Assembly: GCF_048544455.1 (NCBI RefSeq)
Contig: NC_133536.1
Location: forward strand, 196,729,325 to 196,793,324
Reading direction: 5' to 3'
Source of the DNA: Silene latifolia
Lineage: Eukaryota; Streptophyta; Magnoliopsida; Caryophyllales; Caryophyllaceae
Length of the DNA stretch: 64,000 nucleotides
Part shown: positions 1 to 11,267 of the stretch, in pieces
Position numbering within the stretch: the first letter of the stretch is position 1
Layout: every line of letters begins with the position of its first letter
Notes under the pieces: model-generated
The model's input: the letters and a program-made list of their open reading frames with translations, nothing else
Database searches by the model: none
Told to the model about the DNA's origin: nothing
Position numbers and translations under genes: made by a program

Positions 1-48
1 AAATAAACCCTACTTAATCTTTCAAAACAAACTCCAAACTCCAACAAA

Positions 49-228
49 ATGAATGATATCATCCTTAAGACTCTTACTATGATCGAGAACAACAACAGTT
101 TCATCCGCCGGTTGCTCCACATTGAGGAAAGTTTCAGGAGCTACCTTGCGGATGCTCGATCCATACTGAAGGACGCCAAAGAAGATGGCTTGACAAAAGC
201 GAGCGATTGCGGCTATATGACGATATAG
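49..228 (+). other. small ORF of unknown origin, possibly a transposon remnant
   Basis: An ATG opens a 59-codon reading frame ending in TAG. The same frame continues past the stop to a TAA at about 334, so a longer reading frame may have been cut by one nonsense mutation. The predicted peptide is rich in charged and hydrophobic residues in a helical, coiled-coil-like pattern. I do not recognise a family. It sits immediately left of a (TA)n tract and may be the end of a larger feature outside the window. Confidence 0.2.
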
Positions 229-357
229 CAATGGCAACGAACTAACCTCCAAATAGCCAAGGAGGAGAGGACGGATATCATAGAGGAGAATAAGACCCTC
301 TATGAAAATATAAGAATTGCATTTTTATTAATGTAATTTTTTTTTAATTTATGTATT

Positions 358-360
<3 letters not shown>

Positions 361-435
<75 letters not shown>
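361..435. repeat. (TA)n microsatellite
   Basis: A nearly pure TA dinucleotide tract of about 75 bp. The repetitive Tyr-Ile reading frame that runs through it is not a gene. Confidence 0.95.
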
Positions 436-439
<4 letters not shown>

Positions 440-498
440 TATGTTTATCATGCATTCCTCTCTATCATCTTGCTTCTTCTTTGTTTTAGTTTATTTAA

Positions 499-1574
499 CT
501 AGTTCTGTAACCCGTGAATTCACGGGTCTGTTTTAATTTATTCCTTTTTGGTTATTAGGCTATAATAATTCCATATGAGATACCGAATATGTTTAGTCTA
601 GCGGGTAAGATATAGGTATCGTTTACGGTAGGTCCCAAATTCGAATCTCCCTCCCCTCTATTGTAATGCTACTATGTAAGCACTTCCTATATCTCTCGTC
701 ATTTAATTTGTTTCTAATCTTGCAGTGGAAATTTAATAGAAAGTAGTCAAAGAAGTGATTTTCGCTTATTGCCTCCCTATGGGCTTTCAGATTCTCGAAC
801 CAAAGAGATGCTCCTCGGCTTTACTTGAGAATTACATATTTACATCGCGTCTCATCATCGAGGTCCTTGAAGTCGAACATAATCTATCTTGCATTCTTAA
901 TATTTTGTTCTATATTTTAGAGATGTTAGGGAAAAAAAGTATTAAAATGTGAAAATGACACATAAGACTTAGTTTTTACATTTTAATACAACCATTGGTT
1001 TTTGAAGTTACAAAAAGCAACTTTGAGAAAGATTTTTAACTTAATATATTAGAGTTTTAACGAATTAAAAGTTGGGGTGAAGTAGTGTGAAATGAAGGAA
1101 ATTTATACTCATCTTCTTTGTCCAAAAAAAAAATCCTCATCTTGCAGCCGTAAGTGATCTAGGAGCACAATAATATAGTATAAGGGAACTCATAGTATTA
1201 AGTCTAATCTTTAAGGGGATGAAGGATAAATAAAACACAATACAGTTTTGTGAATGGCAATATTACGGATTGATTTCTTTGCAAGCTACACGTTTAATCA
1301 CTCAAAATAAAATGTGTATTTGATAAGGGTGGCGTTTGGAAAAGAATGGTGATAAAAATTCATTGTTTGGTGGTTAGAGGAAGGAGAGTGGAGATGAAGG
1401 TAGCATGTCAAGGAGGAAATATGAGGGCTCTTAGATTTCGAGGGCTCGCAATGTGTACTACTGACGAATATGTATTTGCAATGATCAAAGGGTAAACTTA
1501 TTAGCGCAGAAACAATACATGGTACTTCGTATCTCATTCTCTCTGCATTAGAAACACATAATGCCACTTGATTA

Positions 1575-1633
<59 letters not shown>

Positions 1634-2244
1634 TAAAAATATACAAATACAGCTATATCACTTGTATTTTGTGAGAGTCTCACTATCCGTCTACAGCTTT
1701 AAACGGATAGTGTTCGTCTAAAGTGAGAATTACACGCCATAAATATACGATATCTTAGAGTTTATCTAAAAATCTCGAATAAAGAACAACATGGTGGGGA
1801 TACAAATTAACTAAACAATACAAATACTTAGTAAATAGAAAGAAGGGATACGAAGTACCATGGAGAGGACAACACAGGAGCAATCCCGAAATTAGGAAGT
1901 CGTGAGCAATCACAACTGACAAGGTGATGGTGGTGGACAAATTAAATAGCCTAAAAGCATAACGTAAATATTCCATGGAAAATGCAAGGTCATTGTTCAT
2001 TAATATTGAGAATTATGAGTAATAAAGATAAATAGAGTTGGTAAATGCAATTTAAGGCCATTAACAAAGGGGAGTTAGATGGGTTGTATGCCAACGCTTC
2101 AAATGGGGAAAAGAAGTGTCATCTACACCAGATATAGGATGAAGTAATAAAACATCCAAAATTAAGGTGCCACGTAGCACAGTTTAGTGATGCCACATGT
2201 CGATTAAACACTGCTCAAGACGCCTTTTTATGTTATTATATAGA
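499..2244 (-). mobile_element. non-autonomous Helitron, complete termini (minus orientation)
   Basis: Read on the minus strand, the element begins at 2244 with TCTATATAATAACAT, a typical plant Helitron 5' end. It ends at 499 with CTAG, preceded by the stem-loop ACCCGTGAATTCACGGGT (510-527). The flanking host bases are A to the left of CTAG and T to the right of the 5' end, matching insertion between A and T without a target-site duplication. About 1.75 kb lies between the termini, including a (TAA)n tract at 1576-1629. I see no Rep/helicase coding region, so it is non-autonomous. No recognisable captured gene fragment was found inside. Confidence 0.75.
1576..1629. repeat. (TAA)n microsatellite
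   Basis: A run of AAT/TAA trinucleotides inside the Helitron at 499-2244. Confidence 0.95.
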
Positions 2245-2495
2245 TTTGTTTTACTAGCTAATTAAGCGAATAATACTTAAAGAAATAACATAATGGTCGA
2301 TAAAAACACATACACATGCAAATGAAATAATTAGAAAAAGAAAATAATGATGATGAAAGACGATGAAACCAACAGTGACGGCGAGATTTACCTGATAATT
2401 AGACGATGAAATCAACAGTGACGGCGAGAAGATAAAGCGACGATGAGAAAGAGAGAAAGAGACGATGAGAAAGAGAAAAAGAGACGATGAGAAAG

Positions 2496-2546
2496 TGTGT
2501 GTTTTGTGTTTGTGTTTGTGTTTGTGTTTGTGTTTGTGTTTGTGTA
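2496..2546. repeat. (TGTTTG)n microsatellite
   Basis: Six-base units of the type GTGTTT repeated about eight times. The Cys-Leu-rich reading frame across it is a by-product. Confidence 0.9.
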
Positions 2547-2617
2547 TTAAGGTTTGTGTTTTGTGGTCAGAGAGACTTGTGTTTGTGTGGTTTATAGTAT
2601 GGAAGGTATTGACAACG

Positions 2618-2982
2618 GTTATTAAACAACAACCGTTGTCAAATAAGTTTTAACAACGGTTGTAAAACAACAACCGTTGTCAAATAAGTTTTAACAACGG
2701 TTGTAAAACAACAACCGTTGTTAAATAAGTTTTAACAACGGGTTTCAAAAGTAACCGTTGTGATTTCTTTTAACTAACTTTGCGTCAATTTTGCGCCAAA
2801 TTATTAACAACGGTTGTGCATGTGTTACCCGTTGTTAAAACTTATAACAACGGTTTTTATAACCATACCTGTTGTAATTCATTTTAGTAAAATTCACGCC
2901 ATACATTCTACAACGTCTATTGTGATTTTCGTGAATAATCGTTGTTAAAGGGGCGTTGTAGTTGCCTGGATTTGTAGTAGTG
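2618..2982. mobile_element. terminal part of a CACTA (En/Spm) transposon
   Basis: The block is built of repeated ACAACGGTTGT units in both orientations, spaced by AAATAAGTTTTA-like linkers. Such units are the usual subterminal repeats of CACTA elements. It ends at 2982 in GGATTTGTAGTAGTG, the reverse complement of a CACTAC terminus. The partner terminus starting with CACTAC was not found to the left, so only one end is present or the left part is lost. No transposase coding sequence is visible. Confidence 0.7.
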
Positions 2983-3557
2983 AAGACGCCAAAATAACGA
3001 AGTTACCCTACAACGACAGGGAGGCAAGAAGCACCATTCATCACGCAGAGCAAAGTAGCGTTCCATTCTTTTCGGCGGCATCCTTCCGCATTGGCGGCGA
3101 GTAGAGTGCCACAATCCCATTCAATATAAGGTACGTTTTTGTATGGTAATGCGTAAAAATCAGTGATAAGTAAGAAGTATATTGTAGAATCATTGTAAGT
3201 TACCGAATTATTAACATTGTTATTGAATATGAAAAAAAATGCACGGTATAATCATGCAATTTGCATCCTTTGTCAAATTTCTAATTTTTAAATGTCGATT
3301 GTGTTATGATTTGAATACATGTTATGTATTGGATTATTGATGTGCAAAATATTTTGCGACATTCAAATTATTTGACAATTATAGGGATTGTGTTTCCGCT
3401 ACCCCTTATATCAAATCCTGGATCCGCCCCAACCTGTGACGCTTCAATGAGAATTTGTGATCTCACAATATCATTCGCTTGACTATAACTATGAATTCAA
3501 TGGATAAATTCACCTACACTTCAGTTATGCATTAATGATCCAACAATACTATAAATA

Positions 3558-4923
3558 CTAGTTTTCAAACCCGTGCACTGCACGGGTGGTAATGAAAGTA
3601 TTATTGAAAGACAAACTTACAAAATTATTTTATAAAGTAAATTACTAAATTTAAAAAATATACTTTGTCTACCCATATGCTTTTGAAAAGTTTATATTTC
3701 TTAATTTTTTTCAAAGCACTCTGCTATTTATTTATATTCAACTTTTTATATTATAATAGGTGAATCTGAAAAGCGGATAAAATATTATTATAGGTACCAT
3801 AACGTGTTTATTTAAGCAATATACAATTTATTTTACTTGTTGCAATACGTATACGCTTTTAACCATATTACCTAATTCTCTACCTTAACTATCATTTTCT
3901 CTCCCACCCACCATCGTCTTGAAATTTGGAACCTGTGTCAGCCATCACTAACCGACTACCTCTAGACTCACGACCAAGCCTCCACCGCGCCCAACACCTC
4001 CCTTTCGCTTGACCACGGCCTCCCTTTCAACTCAAATCTTAACACACAGCCCCCCACAACCAAGCGCCACCCTCCAATCCATATCCCATCTTCTTCAACC
4101 ACCCAAAACCCATCTTGCCTCCACCATCCCTTACGCCCCACCGTCCCTCTTACATAATCGCCATCACCAGCTCCTAACCATGATCATACCTTTATGCCAC
4201 GCACCTCATTTATACCCACCCATCGCAACCCCCTATTTTGGCACGACCTCCCAGCATCATAACCTCCCTTTCATTCGCCTTTCAAGTCATCAAATATTAT
4301 TAATAGTTTTTTGGGTGGTAGATTACGGGGATTTGGTTTGCATAAGAGATTAAAAATCAGGGGAGTGTATAATGAGTATAAAAAGTCAAGCATTGGGTAG
4401 GATATTTCAATAAGACCTTACAAGTATAGTTTTTCATGTGATTTGGTATTGTTATTAAATAAAAAACACAAACTAAAAACAATATAATAGCATTGTCTCA
4501 TTGGTACACCAAGTAAATGAAATTAGAAATTGGAAATAAATCTTGTTTTTCAAACACAAAATGGTGCGACTGACCAATGAAAAATAAATTACAGCCAAAA
4601 CACTCAGTTTTGCAAGATATAACTTCTAGAAAATAAAAACAAAAGTTTGTAAGAGGTAAGTGTAATCTTGCGCAACATATAGATGTGGAAAGAGGTATCT
4701 TGAATAATTTGGAACTTAATAATTAATTCGATGCCCATTAATTTACGCAATTCAAATGCATAAATAACCATCCTTCTTGCCCTTATACAAAATCTGTGGT
4801 ACATCGAAATTTATAAATAGACCAATTTGCAAGTCGACAGATTCTAAAATTTTAGAGAGGCGGTTCCTCATTAAATTATTAAGAGACCATTTATCGAACT
4901 CTTTTATATAATTTTCATACCCC

Positions 4924-4993
<70 letters not shown>

Positions 4994-5877
4994 TTATTTT
5001 TAGCATATGGGCGTACCCCTTTTATGATTGATTATGACTCAAAATGTTCCTTTTGTACCATTCTTCATCAACTTATAATTGGTGTCCCAATAAATTTATT
5101 GAGAAATCGTCTCTCTGTTCTGATAATTAAGACACCGGGATTATAATCAGATCAATATGTACACAAACCAAAATATGTGGGACTACTAAGCTGCTCCTAT
5201 TGGTGTACCACCAATCCTTGCTTGAACATTGACATATCTAACAGAGTGTGCATCAATAGTGACCGTTTTGATATGGGAATGGGTGTTCGCAAAAAAAAGT
5301 GTAACTTTCATTTTGTCAAGATGAAACTTTATCGAATACGAAAGATATATGTGGTTGATTAGCAGCCTAAATTTTAGCACTGAAACACAAAGTATTTCAA
5401 TTCAAATATTATATGAGATTTTTATTAGGGTAATATATGCAATTAATGTATATATTAACAACTTCTTTCCTTATTTAGTTCCTTAAATATAACTCATTGG
5501 GTTATATATATCATTTTCCTTTTTATTAAGGACATTTAATAATTATTTTAATTACATTATTTATCGCAATAATAATTTAGGCAAGAGTATAAGAGTTACA
5601 CTACTATACAAATATAATCTAAATTAAAGTATCCTAACATACGGAGTATTAAAGTATTCTAAAATACGGAGTATCATATTGCAAACGAAAAATAATTGTG
5701 CACAAAGTAAGGAATCTTTTATTATATATTTTAGAAAGTTCCTAAATCATTTTTGTATTCAATTGAAATTTGAAAATTTTCTACAGTTTCATTTTAAGGA
5801 AATAGAAACACTTATGACAATCATATAATATCTAATAGTTGACTTTATTGTAATAAATGATTATGTTATTATATGGA
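3558..5877 (-). mobile_element. non-autonomous Helitron (minus orientation), 5' end less certain
   Basis: The 3' terminus is clear. On the minus strand a perfect stem-loop with arms ACCCGTGCA/TGCACGGGT (3569-3587) is followed by TTTGAAAACTAG, ending at 3558 with host A outside. The best 5' terminus is at 5877, where the minus strand reads TCCATATAATAACATAAT, very like the 5' end of the Helitron at 499-2244, with host T outside. The interval of about 2.3 kb contains a (TTA)n tract and no Rep/helicase coding region. The 3' end is supported better than the 5' end. Confidence 0.6.
4926..4994. repeat. (TTA)n microsatellite
   Basis: Uninterrupted ATT trinucleotide repeats inside the Helitron at 3558-5877. 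Confidence 0.95.
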
Positions 5878-5925
5878 TCGAGTTATCACTCTTAGCTAAT
5901 ACTTATTATTATTATTTAATTAATT

Positions 5926-6695
5926 TTGTAGAGAATTTCGGTTGAATATTTTAGTTAACTAAGATTTGTACAGAATTTCAGTTGAATATCATATATTTTT
6001 TAAGATGATTAGAATCACGTATTTTAGGGTATTCTCAAATCAAAACAAACTTTTTTTTAAGGAAATAACACGATTTATATGCACATGGCAATTAGTTTAA
6101 AATCCCGTATTTTTTTGAAGGTAAAGAACAATTCATTAATAGAACGTCATACGACACTTAAAAAGAATAAACAAAATCCCGTATTTTAAGTAAGTGTTTT
6201 TTAAAAGACTCCTTAATATTCATGATTAAGCCTGAGTTAGTCATATTTAAAATCTAAATAGTCAAATTTAATTCAATCAATCAACTTATTGTATTCATTA
6301 AAACATATTCTAAAATTACATGAGTTGCATTGGCCGATATTTTTGTAGAGAATTTCGGTTGAATATTTTGTTAACAAAGATTTGTAGAGAATTCCGATTG
6401 AATATCATATATTTTTTAGGATGCTTAGAAAATTTAGAATCCCGTATTTTAAGATATTCTCAAATCTAAACAAACTTTTTTTAAGGAAATAACATGATTT
6501 ATATGCACATGGCAATTAGTTTAAAATCTCGTATTTTAAGTAAGTTTTTTTTAAACGATCTCTTAATATTCATGATTAAGTCTGAGTTAGTCAGATTTAA
6601 GACATAAATAGTCAAATTTAATTCAATCAATCAGCTTGTTGTATTCTTTAAAAAATATTCTAAAATTATATGAGTTGCTTTGGGCAATATTTTTG
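5926..6695. repeat. two-copy tandem duplication, unit about 355-415 bp
   Basis: The unit beginning TTTGTAGAGAATTTCGGTTG recurs about 415 bp downstream and the similarity continues to about 6695. The first copy carries an extra stretch of about 70 bp around 6110-6180, bounded by a repeated AAAATCCCGTATTTT. There is no coding potential. The block is AT-rich intergenic DNA. Confidence 0.8.
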
Positions 6696-6744
6696 GAGAA
6701 AAATTCGCTAGAATATATGATTTGATTATTTGATTAAATATATT

Positions 6745-7125
6745 AGTCATTTAAGGAATCTTGATTAGTTGGAGATAGTGGAGATAATATTTTTATTTTT
6801 TATATTTTTGCAGATAATAATTTTGGAAATAATATTTTATTTTTATATTTTTGCAGATAATATTTTGTAGATATTACATAAATGTTATTTAAGGAATCTT
6901 GATTTTTTTTTGTAAACTAACCCCGCATTTTTTTTTGATTAGTTGATTTTTGTGTGTCAATCTTCATTAGTTGGAGATAATATTTTTATATTTGGGAGAT
7001 ATTATTTTGTAGATATTACATAATTGTTATTTAAGGAATATTGATTTTTTTTGTAAATTAACCGTGCATTTTTATTTTAATTAGTTACCTTTTTTTGGTG
7101 GAAAAATTAGTTACCTTTTTGTGAG
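6745..7125. repeat. degenerate tandem repeat, units of about 70-150 bp
   Basis: Phrases such as GTAGATATTACATAA, TTATTTAAGGAAT and TTAGTTGGAGATAAT recur two or three times in the same order. It continues the duplicated AT-rich region to its left. No gene is seen between 5878 and 8106. Confidence 0.65.
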
Positions 7126-8106
7126 TCAATCTTGAATCTTGTTTAGTTGGAGATAATAGACAAGATTTTCTTATGTAAACGAAAGTTTAGGAGTATAAAA
7201 TATTTCCTTAATTTGGGTACCGTAATTTGCCTCATCCGTGTCATTTGATTTGATAAATTGTAAACAAAATTTTAGGATAATTTCTCATAATTTCTTTATT
7301 AGTCTTAGAAATCTGGCAAATGACACGTGGCGTAAGTATGGATGTTGACACGTGGCGATTAAATAGGTTGTTGGTTTCTGCTTTAATATAATATATGCTA
7401 TGATATATGATATGATACTAGGTACTGGACATAGCAAAATAAACTCATAACCGATAAAACGATCGAAGTTATTTGATTGATAACGGATAGAACATTCAAT
7501 ATGAGTAACAAATATAGTTATTTTAAGAGTTTTTATCACGAATTCGTTATTTATTATTAACAATATTTTGTATCAAAATTTAAATTGAAAAATATAAGGA
7601 ATACTAAGCCAATTTTTACACACCCCGAGATCAAGAAAACGATAACCAAAAACTCACCTAAGCAGATATGGACCCAATCCGATTCCGAGTTGAAATAGTA
7701 CAAAACAAGTAAAGTGACCAACCGAAATGTACCCGATCGAAATCCGAACCGAACTTGGGTTAACCAGAGAAAATTCGAACGGAATTTATCCGATTCGATC
7801 ACAATTAAATCGACTTCTGTTAGACAGATCAATCTAAAAACTTCATAATATAATCTCACAAGTTAAATATTAAACATCATAGACATTCCATCTCGGTTTC
7901 ACTCCTTGCAATGAAACCAGCTATTGCATTCTTGTACAAGTCACATTGTCCTATGCGAATATGCTCTGATGAAGCAAACTTCAAAACGTCTTATAACTTG
8001 ATCAGCATGCGGTTTCATGGCTTAAATTCAAAGCCAGTTGTGGGGTATCATGGCCTAAAATTTAAGTCCTAAACACCATACCAGACGGTCAGTCACTTTC
8101 AATAAT

Positions 8107-9276
8107 TTAAAGTTGAGGAATAAACCATGTTGGTCTACAATATGCGGAGTGGATGTCATCACCTTCGTAAAATCGCCATTTTTTCTTACATTTGATGTCA
8201 TAAACACCCATATCATGTCCACCAAACTTGGTCGCCAAACTACTGAGCTCAAATTCATCATCGGTGAAATATATACAGTTAGGTTGCAAACATTTGGCCG
8301 AAACGGACATTGTAGAATTACTACCTACAAACAATGTCGCATGATCTGTAATTTCCTCCCATCTTCTGTCTTTAGTATCGAGTCTATAGACCGAAAAACG
8401 AAATGTTTCATAAACGTCAGGATGGTAATCATTCCCATCTGAATCCAACACTTCTTTCTTGAATCGTAACACCATGAGAAGATCACAACCTGATTCCACC
8501 AAATATAGTGTTCCTAACCCACTTATGAACTCCTCAAACATTTTAAATTCTAGTAACGAATATTCCATTGGCCTTATAAGCTCATGACCCTGAAAGTCCT
8601 CGATATTCCAATATACAAGCGATGCATCATTGTACAAAGCAAATACATAACCATTCATAGCCACGACATCAAACAACGTAATACCATAATCTTTCTTGAT
8701 GAATACTAATGTCCACGATTTATCCCCCTGTTTAGCAAAAGCTAGGTGATCAATAGTAATTGCTATAATAACAAACTCATTTTGAGCCACTTTGAGCACG
8801 ACGAGCCTCCTCATAAACAACCTCAAATACCAACTAATATATTTTTCTTCATTCTCATCGATCTCTTCGTTATATGGGTTTTGATCTGGGATGGTTGTCA
8901 CAGATGGGAAATGAATTTCAGCCTTAGTGATCGGATTGAACAAGCGTACATCAAGCTTACGGTCAACCATTGCAACCCAACCATAGTTTGAACCCCAACA
9001 CTTTGCTTCAAAAGTCTTAGGGAAATTCAATTTGTAACACTTATTATTACTAGGATTAAAAATCTTCCGTACACAATGCGGATTATTGCTAGTGTTTTCA
9101 GATAGTAAAAGCCATGGCACTGGTATAGGTCTCCATTGGTGCTTTATTAAGGATGAAACATGATTCCAAGAGGGACATACCGCTGAAAAATAAATAAAAT
9201 CTTCTATCGTTTCCAACTTCATTGCAATGTGACCAAGAAGATCGAGAGGCAATGTCGACCAATCAACAGCAGCCAT
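8107..9276 (-). CDS. F-box protein with DUF295/KIB-type C-terminal domain
   Basis: This single coding exon of 389 codons runs from ATG at 9276 to TAA at 8107. An F-box lies near residues 4-45 (WSTLPLDLLGHIAMKLE, then CPSWNHV), the usual SKP1-binding part of an SCF ubiquitin ligase. The remainder resembles the plant DUF295 beta-propeller-like domain, with FNPSNNKCYKLNFP at about 70 and VRLFNPITKAEIHFPSV at about 110. Substrate and pathway cannot be told. F-box/DUF295 proteins of this size are usually single-exon in the coding part, as here. A probable 5' leader intron lies upstream. A decayed tandem copy sits about 2 kb further upstream of the start. No disabling mutation was seen, so it may be functional. 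Confidence 0.88.
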   Translation of the reverse strand: MAAVDWSTLPLDLLGHIAMKLETIEDFIYFSAVCPSWNHVSSLIKHQWRPIPVPWLLLSENTSNNPHCVRKIFNPSNNKCYKLNFPKTFEAKCWGSNYGWVAMVDRKLDVRLFNPITKAEIHFPSVTTIPDQNPYNEEIDENEEKYISWYLRLFMRRLVVLKVAQNEFVIIAITIDHLAFAKQGDKSWTLVFIKKDYGITLFDVVAMNGYVFALYNDASLVYWNIEDFQGHELIRPMEYSLLEFKMFEEFISGLGTLYLVESGCDLLMVLRFKKEVLDSDGNDYHPDVYETFRFSVYRLDTKDRRWEEITDHATLFVGSNSTMSVSAKCLQPNCIYFTDDEFELSSLATKFGGHDMGVYDIKCKKKWRFYEGDDIHSAYCRPTWFIPQL

Positions 9277-9279
9277 GAT

Positions 9280-10211
9280 CTTGCAAAAAAAAAAAAAAAA
9301 ACAAGATTACAATCTAAAAAAACAAAGACAGTTATATGAATAACAAAAATAATAATGATAAATAGGAATAGTAATAGAGAAAGGAATCTAAGAACTAAGC
9401 TTGTCTACGATCTAACAACATTTAATCTAGACAGATACGGAGAAACATACAATGATAATAATTTATGCAAAGGTTTGAACCTGAACATCATGATTTATTT
9501 CATTCATGTCTTAGCCATTTATTTCATTCATGTCTTAACCACAGTTGTTTGCCGCAACATATCCAGAGGTTAGTAACGCACATATACACTAACACCGTAA
9601 CACCAATGGAAACTCGTCCAACTTTTTATCTGAACTTAATTAAAGTGAAAAGTATTGTGCATTATTTCAGATATTCCCTATAAATTAAATATCAAGGGTG
9701 CAGCTGGAAGTTTAGCAACGGTGGTCAGTTTTAGCAGTTCATGTTTTCATCTCTTACTATAAGCACTCTCAATTTGATCCCGTCCAATTTTCAATGTATT
9801 TCGTCAGTAGTTCTCCCCACCCCCATCCCATGAGTCAATTGCTCTCATAACTTCAATTCTCTAGTAACAAATCTCATCTAAATAACAATAAACAACATCA
9901 ATTCCAAAAAAGATGATACTGTAATAAGCATTACTCTCTCCGTTCCGATCATTTGTTTATCTCTGGTTGGTTTTGGCACAAAGACAAAGGAAAGTCGAAG
10001 TAATCAAATTGAGGGTGGAGTATCAAATTACCCATTAAATATATCCCTAAAATAGAAAGTTAAACAATTAACCATAAACCAAATATGAAACAAATAAACA
10101 AATGACCACGAATGCAATTCAAAGGCTCCCGCAAGTTGGCAAAGTAAGCGGTCGGATGTACATAATTGTAATAATTTAAAAAAGAAGAACTGAAGAAGAG
10201 AAAGATCAAAC
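9280..10211 (-). other. probable intron in the 5' leader of the F-box gene
   Basis: On the minus strand, AACATCTTCAG/GTTTGATC at about 10212 looks like a donor site. A pyrimidine-rich tract ending TTTTGCAAG lies just upstream of the start codon as an acceptor. The same AACATCTTCAGGTTTGAT phrase is kept upstream of the decayed second copy (about 12775-12795), which argues that it is a functional part of the duplicated unit. A small MITE lies within this interval. Confidence 0.45.
9934..10020. mobile_element. short Stowaway-like MITE
   Basis: The terminal repeats are CTCTCTCCGTTCC on the left and ...GGGTGGAG on the right, flanked by TA on both sides. This fits a Tc1/mariner-derived Stowaway element. 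It is 87 bp long and non-coding, and sits in the F-box gene leader. Confidence 0.55.
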
Positions 10212-10326
10212 CTGAAGATGTTATTGGAGAAGCTATGCTGTATTGCTGTGTGTGTTGTCCGTCTGTTCAACAACCTTTTTTATGTTTTTTTTTTTTTTTT
10301 TTTTATGTGTCGGATTTACTTAAATA

Positions 10327-10621
10327 CTCCCTCCTATTTCCTTATATCTTCCACTTTCTTTTGGACACAAAAATTAAGAAAGGGGAAGAAAGAAGGAATA
10401 AAGTAGAATAAAGTATTGTAAGTTGTGAAATTTATAGGTGAGAGAAAATAATAAAGAATGAATGATGAATAAAGAATAGATGAAGTAATGAGAGTTGTTG
10501 ATTTTTTAGGAGAGAGAAATTAATAAAAAAATGAATGAAACTTATCAAAAAAGGAAAGAGAGAAGATAATCAAACTTGTGTGAAAAAGGAAAGAGAGAAG
10601 ATAATAGAAAATTGGATGGAG
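10327..10621. mobile_element. Stowaway-like MITE
   Basis: It begins CTCCCTCCTATTTCC and ends with the inverse motif GGATGGAG, with TA on both sides. It is 295 bp, AT-rich and without coding capacity. It is located just upstream of the F-box gene leader and could carry or interrupt its promoter. Confidence 0.65.
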
Positions 10622-11267
10622 TAGGATTTTTAACTCAAATTTACCATAAGTCTCTCCTAAGATGGCTATATTCATCCTAAGATATCCCGTCTTAAGATTA
10701 AAATTGGTCAAATTTTGTTAATTTTTTTGTCTTATTTATAAAAGTTATAATTATTTGACCCGTTTTAAACTTAAAAGACAAAAAAGTGTCCGTCTTAAAT
10801 AAAAATGTGCCCGTCTTAATTTTAAGGTGAATGGTGTAGGTTGTTTTATGGTGGGATAATAAGTTGAACGGGGAGTAAATGACGTTCTTTACACGAGTAA
10901 TGAGATGTTAAAAGAGATTGATTATAAGTTGAGTTTTGGTTTGAAAATGAAAATGAGTAATACCTGTCACAAAAATTGAAACTTAAGTCCGAATAAAATT
11001 AAACCGATTTAACTCAATTCAAAACGAAAACAATTATACAACAAAATTAAACAAACATGTGATAGACAGATAAATCCAACAACTACATAATTTAACCGAT
11101 AAAAAAAATATCACTAGATACAATCTCACAAGTTCCATAATTAAACATTATACATTCCATCCCGGCTTTAGTCTAGCATTGAAACCAATTATTGCATTCT
11201 TGTACAAGTCGTATGGTGTTATGCGAATATGCTATCAAACTTCAAAACGTCCGACACTTCCATTAAT

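Noticed and set aside
351..536. Reading frame rich in Tyr-Ile over the (TA)n tract (also 59977-60234)
   Set aside because: Translation of a dinucleotide microsatellite; no gene features.
2244..2270. TTTTACTAGC near 2250 considered as another Helitron 3' end
   Set aside because: No stem-loop lies beside the CTAG on either side.
4009..4353. Plus-strand frame of 114 codons, Pro/His/Ser-rich
   Set aside because: Low-complexity pyrimidine-rich DNA inside a Helitron; no domain and no related neighbour.
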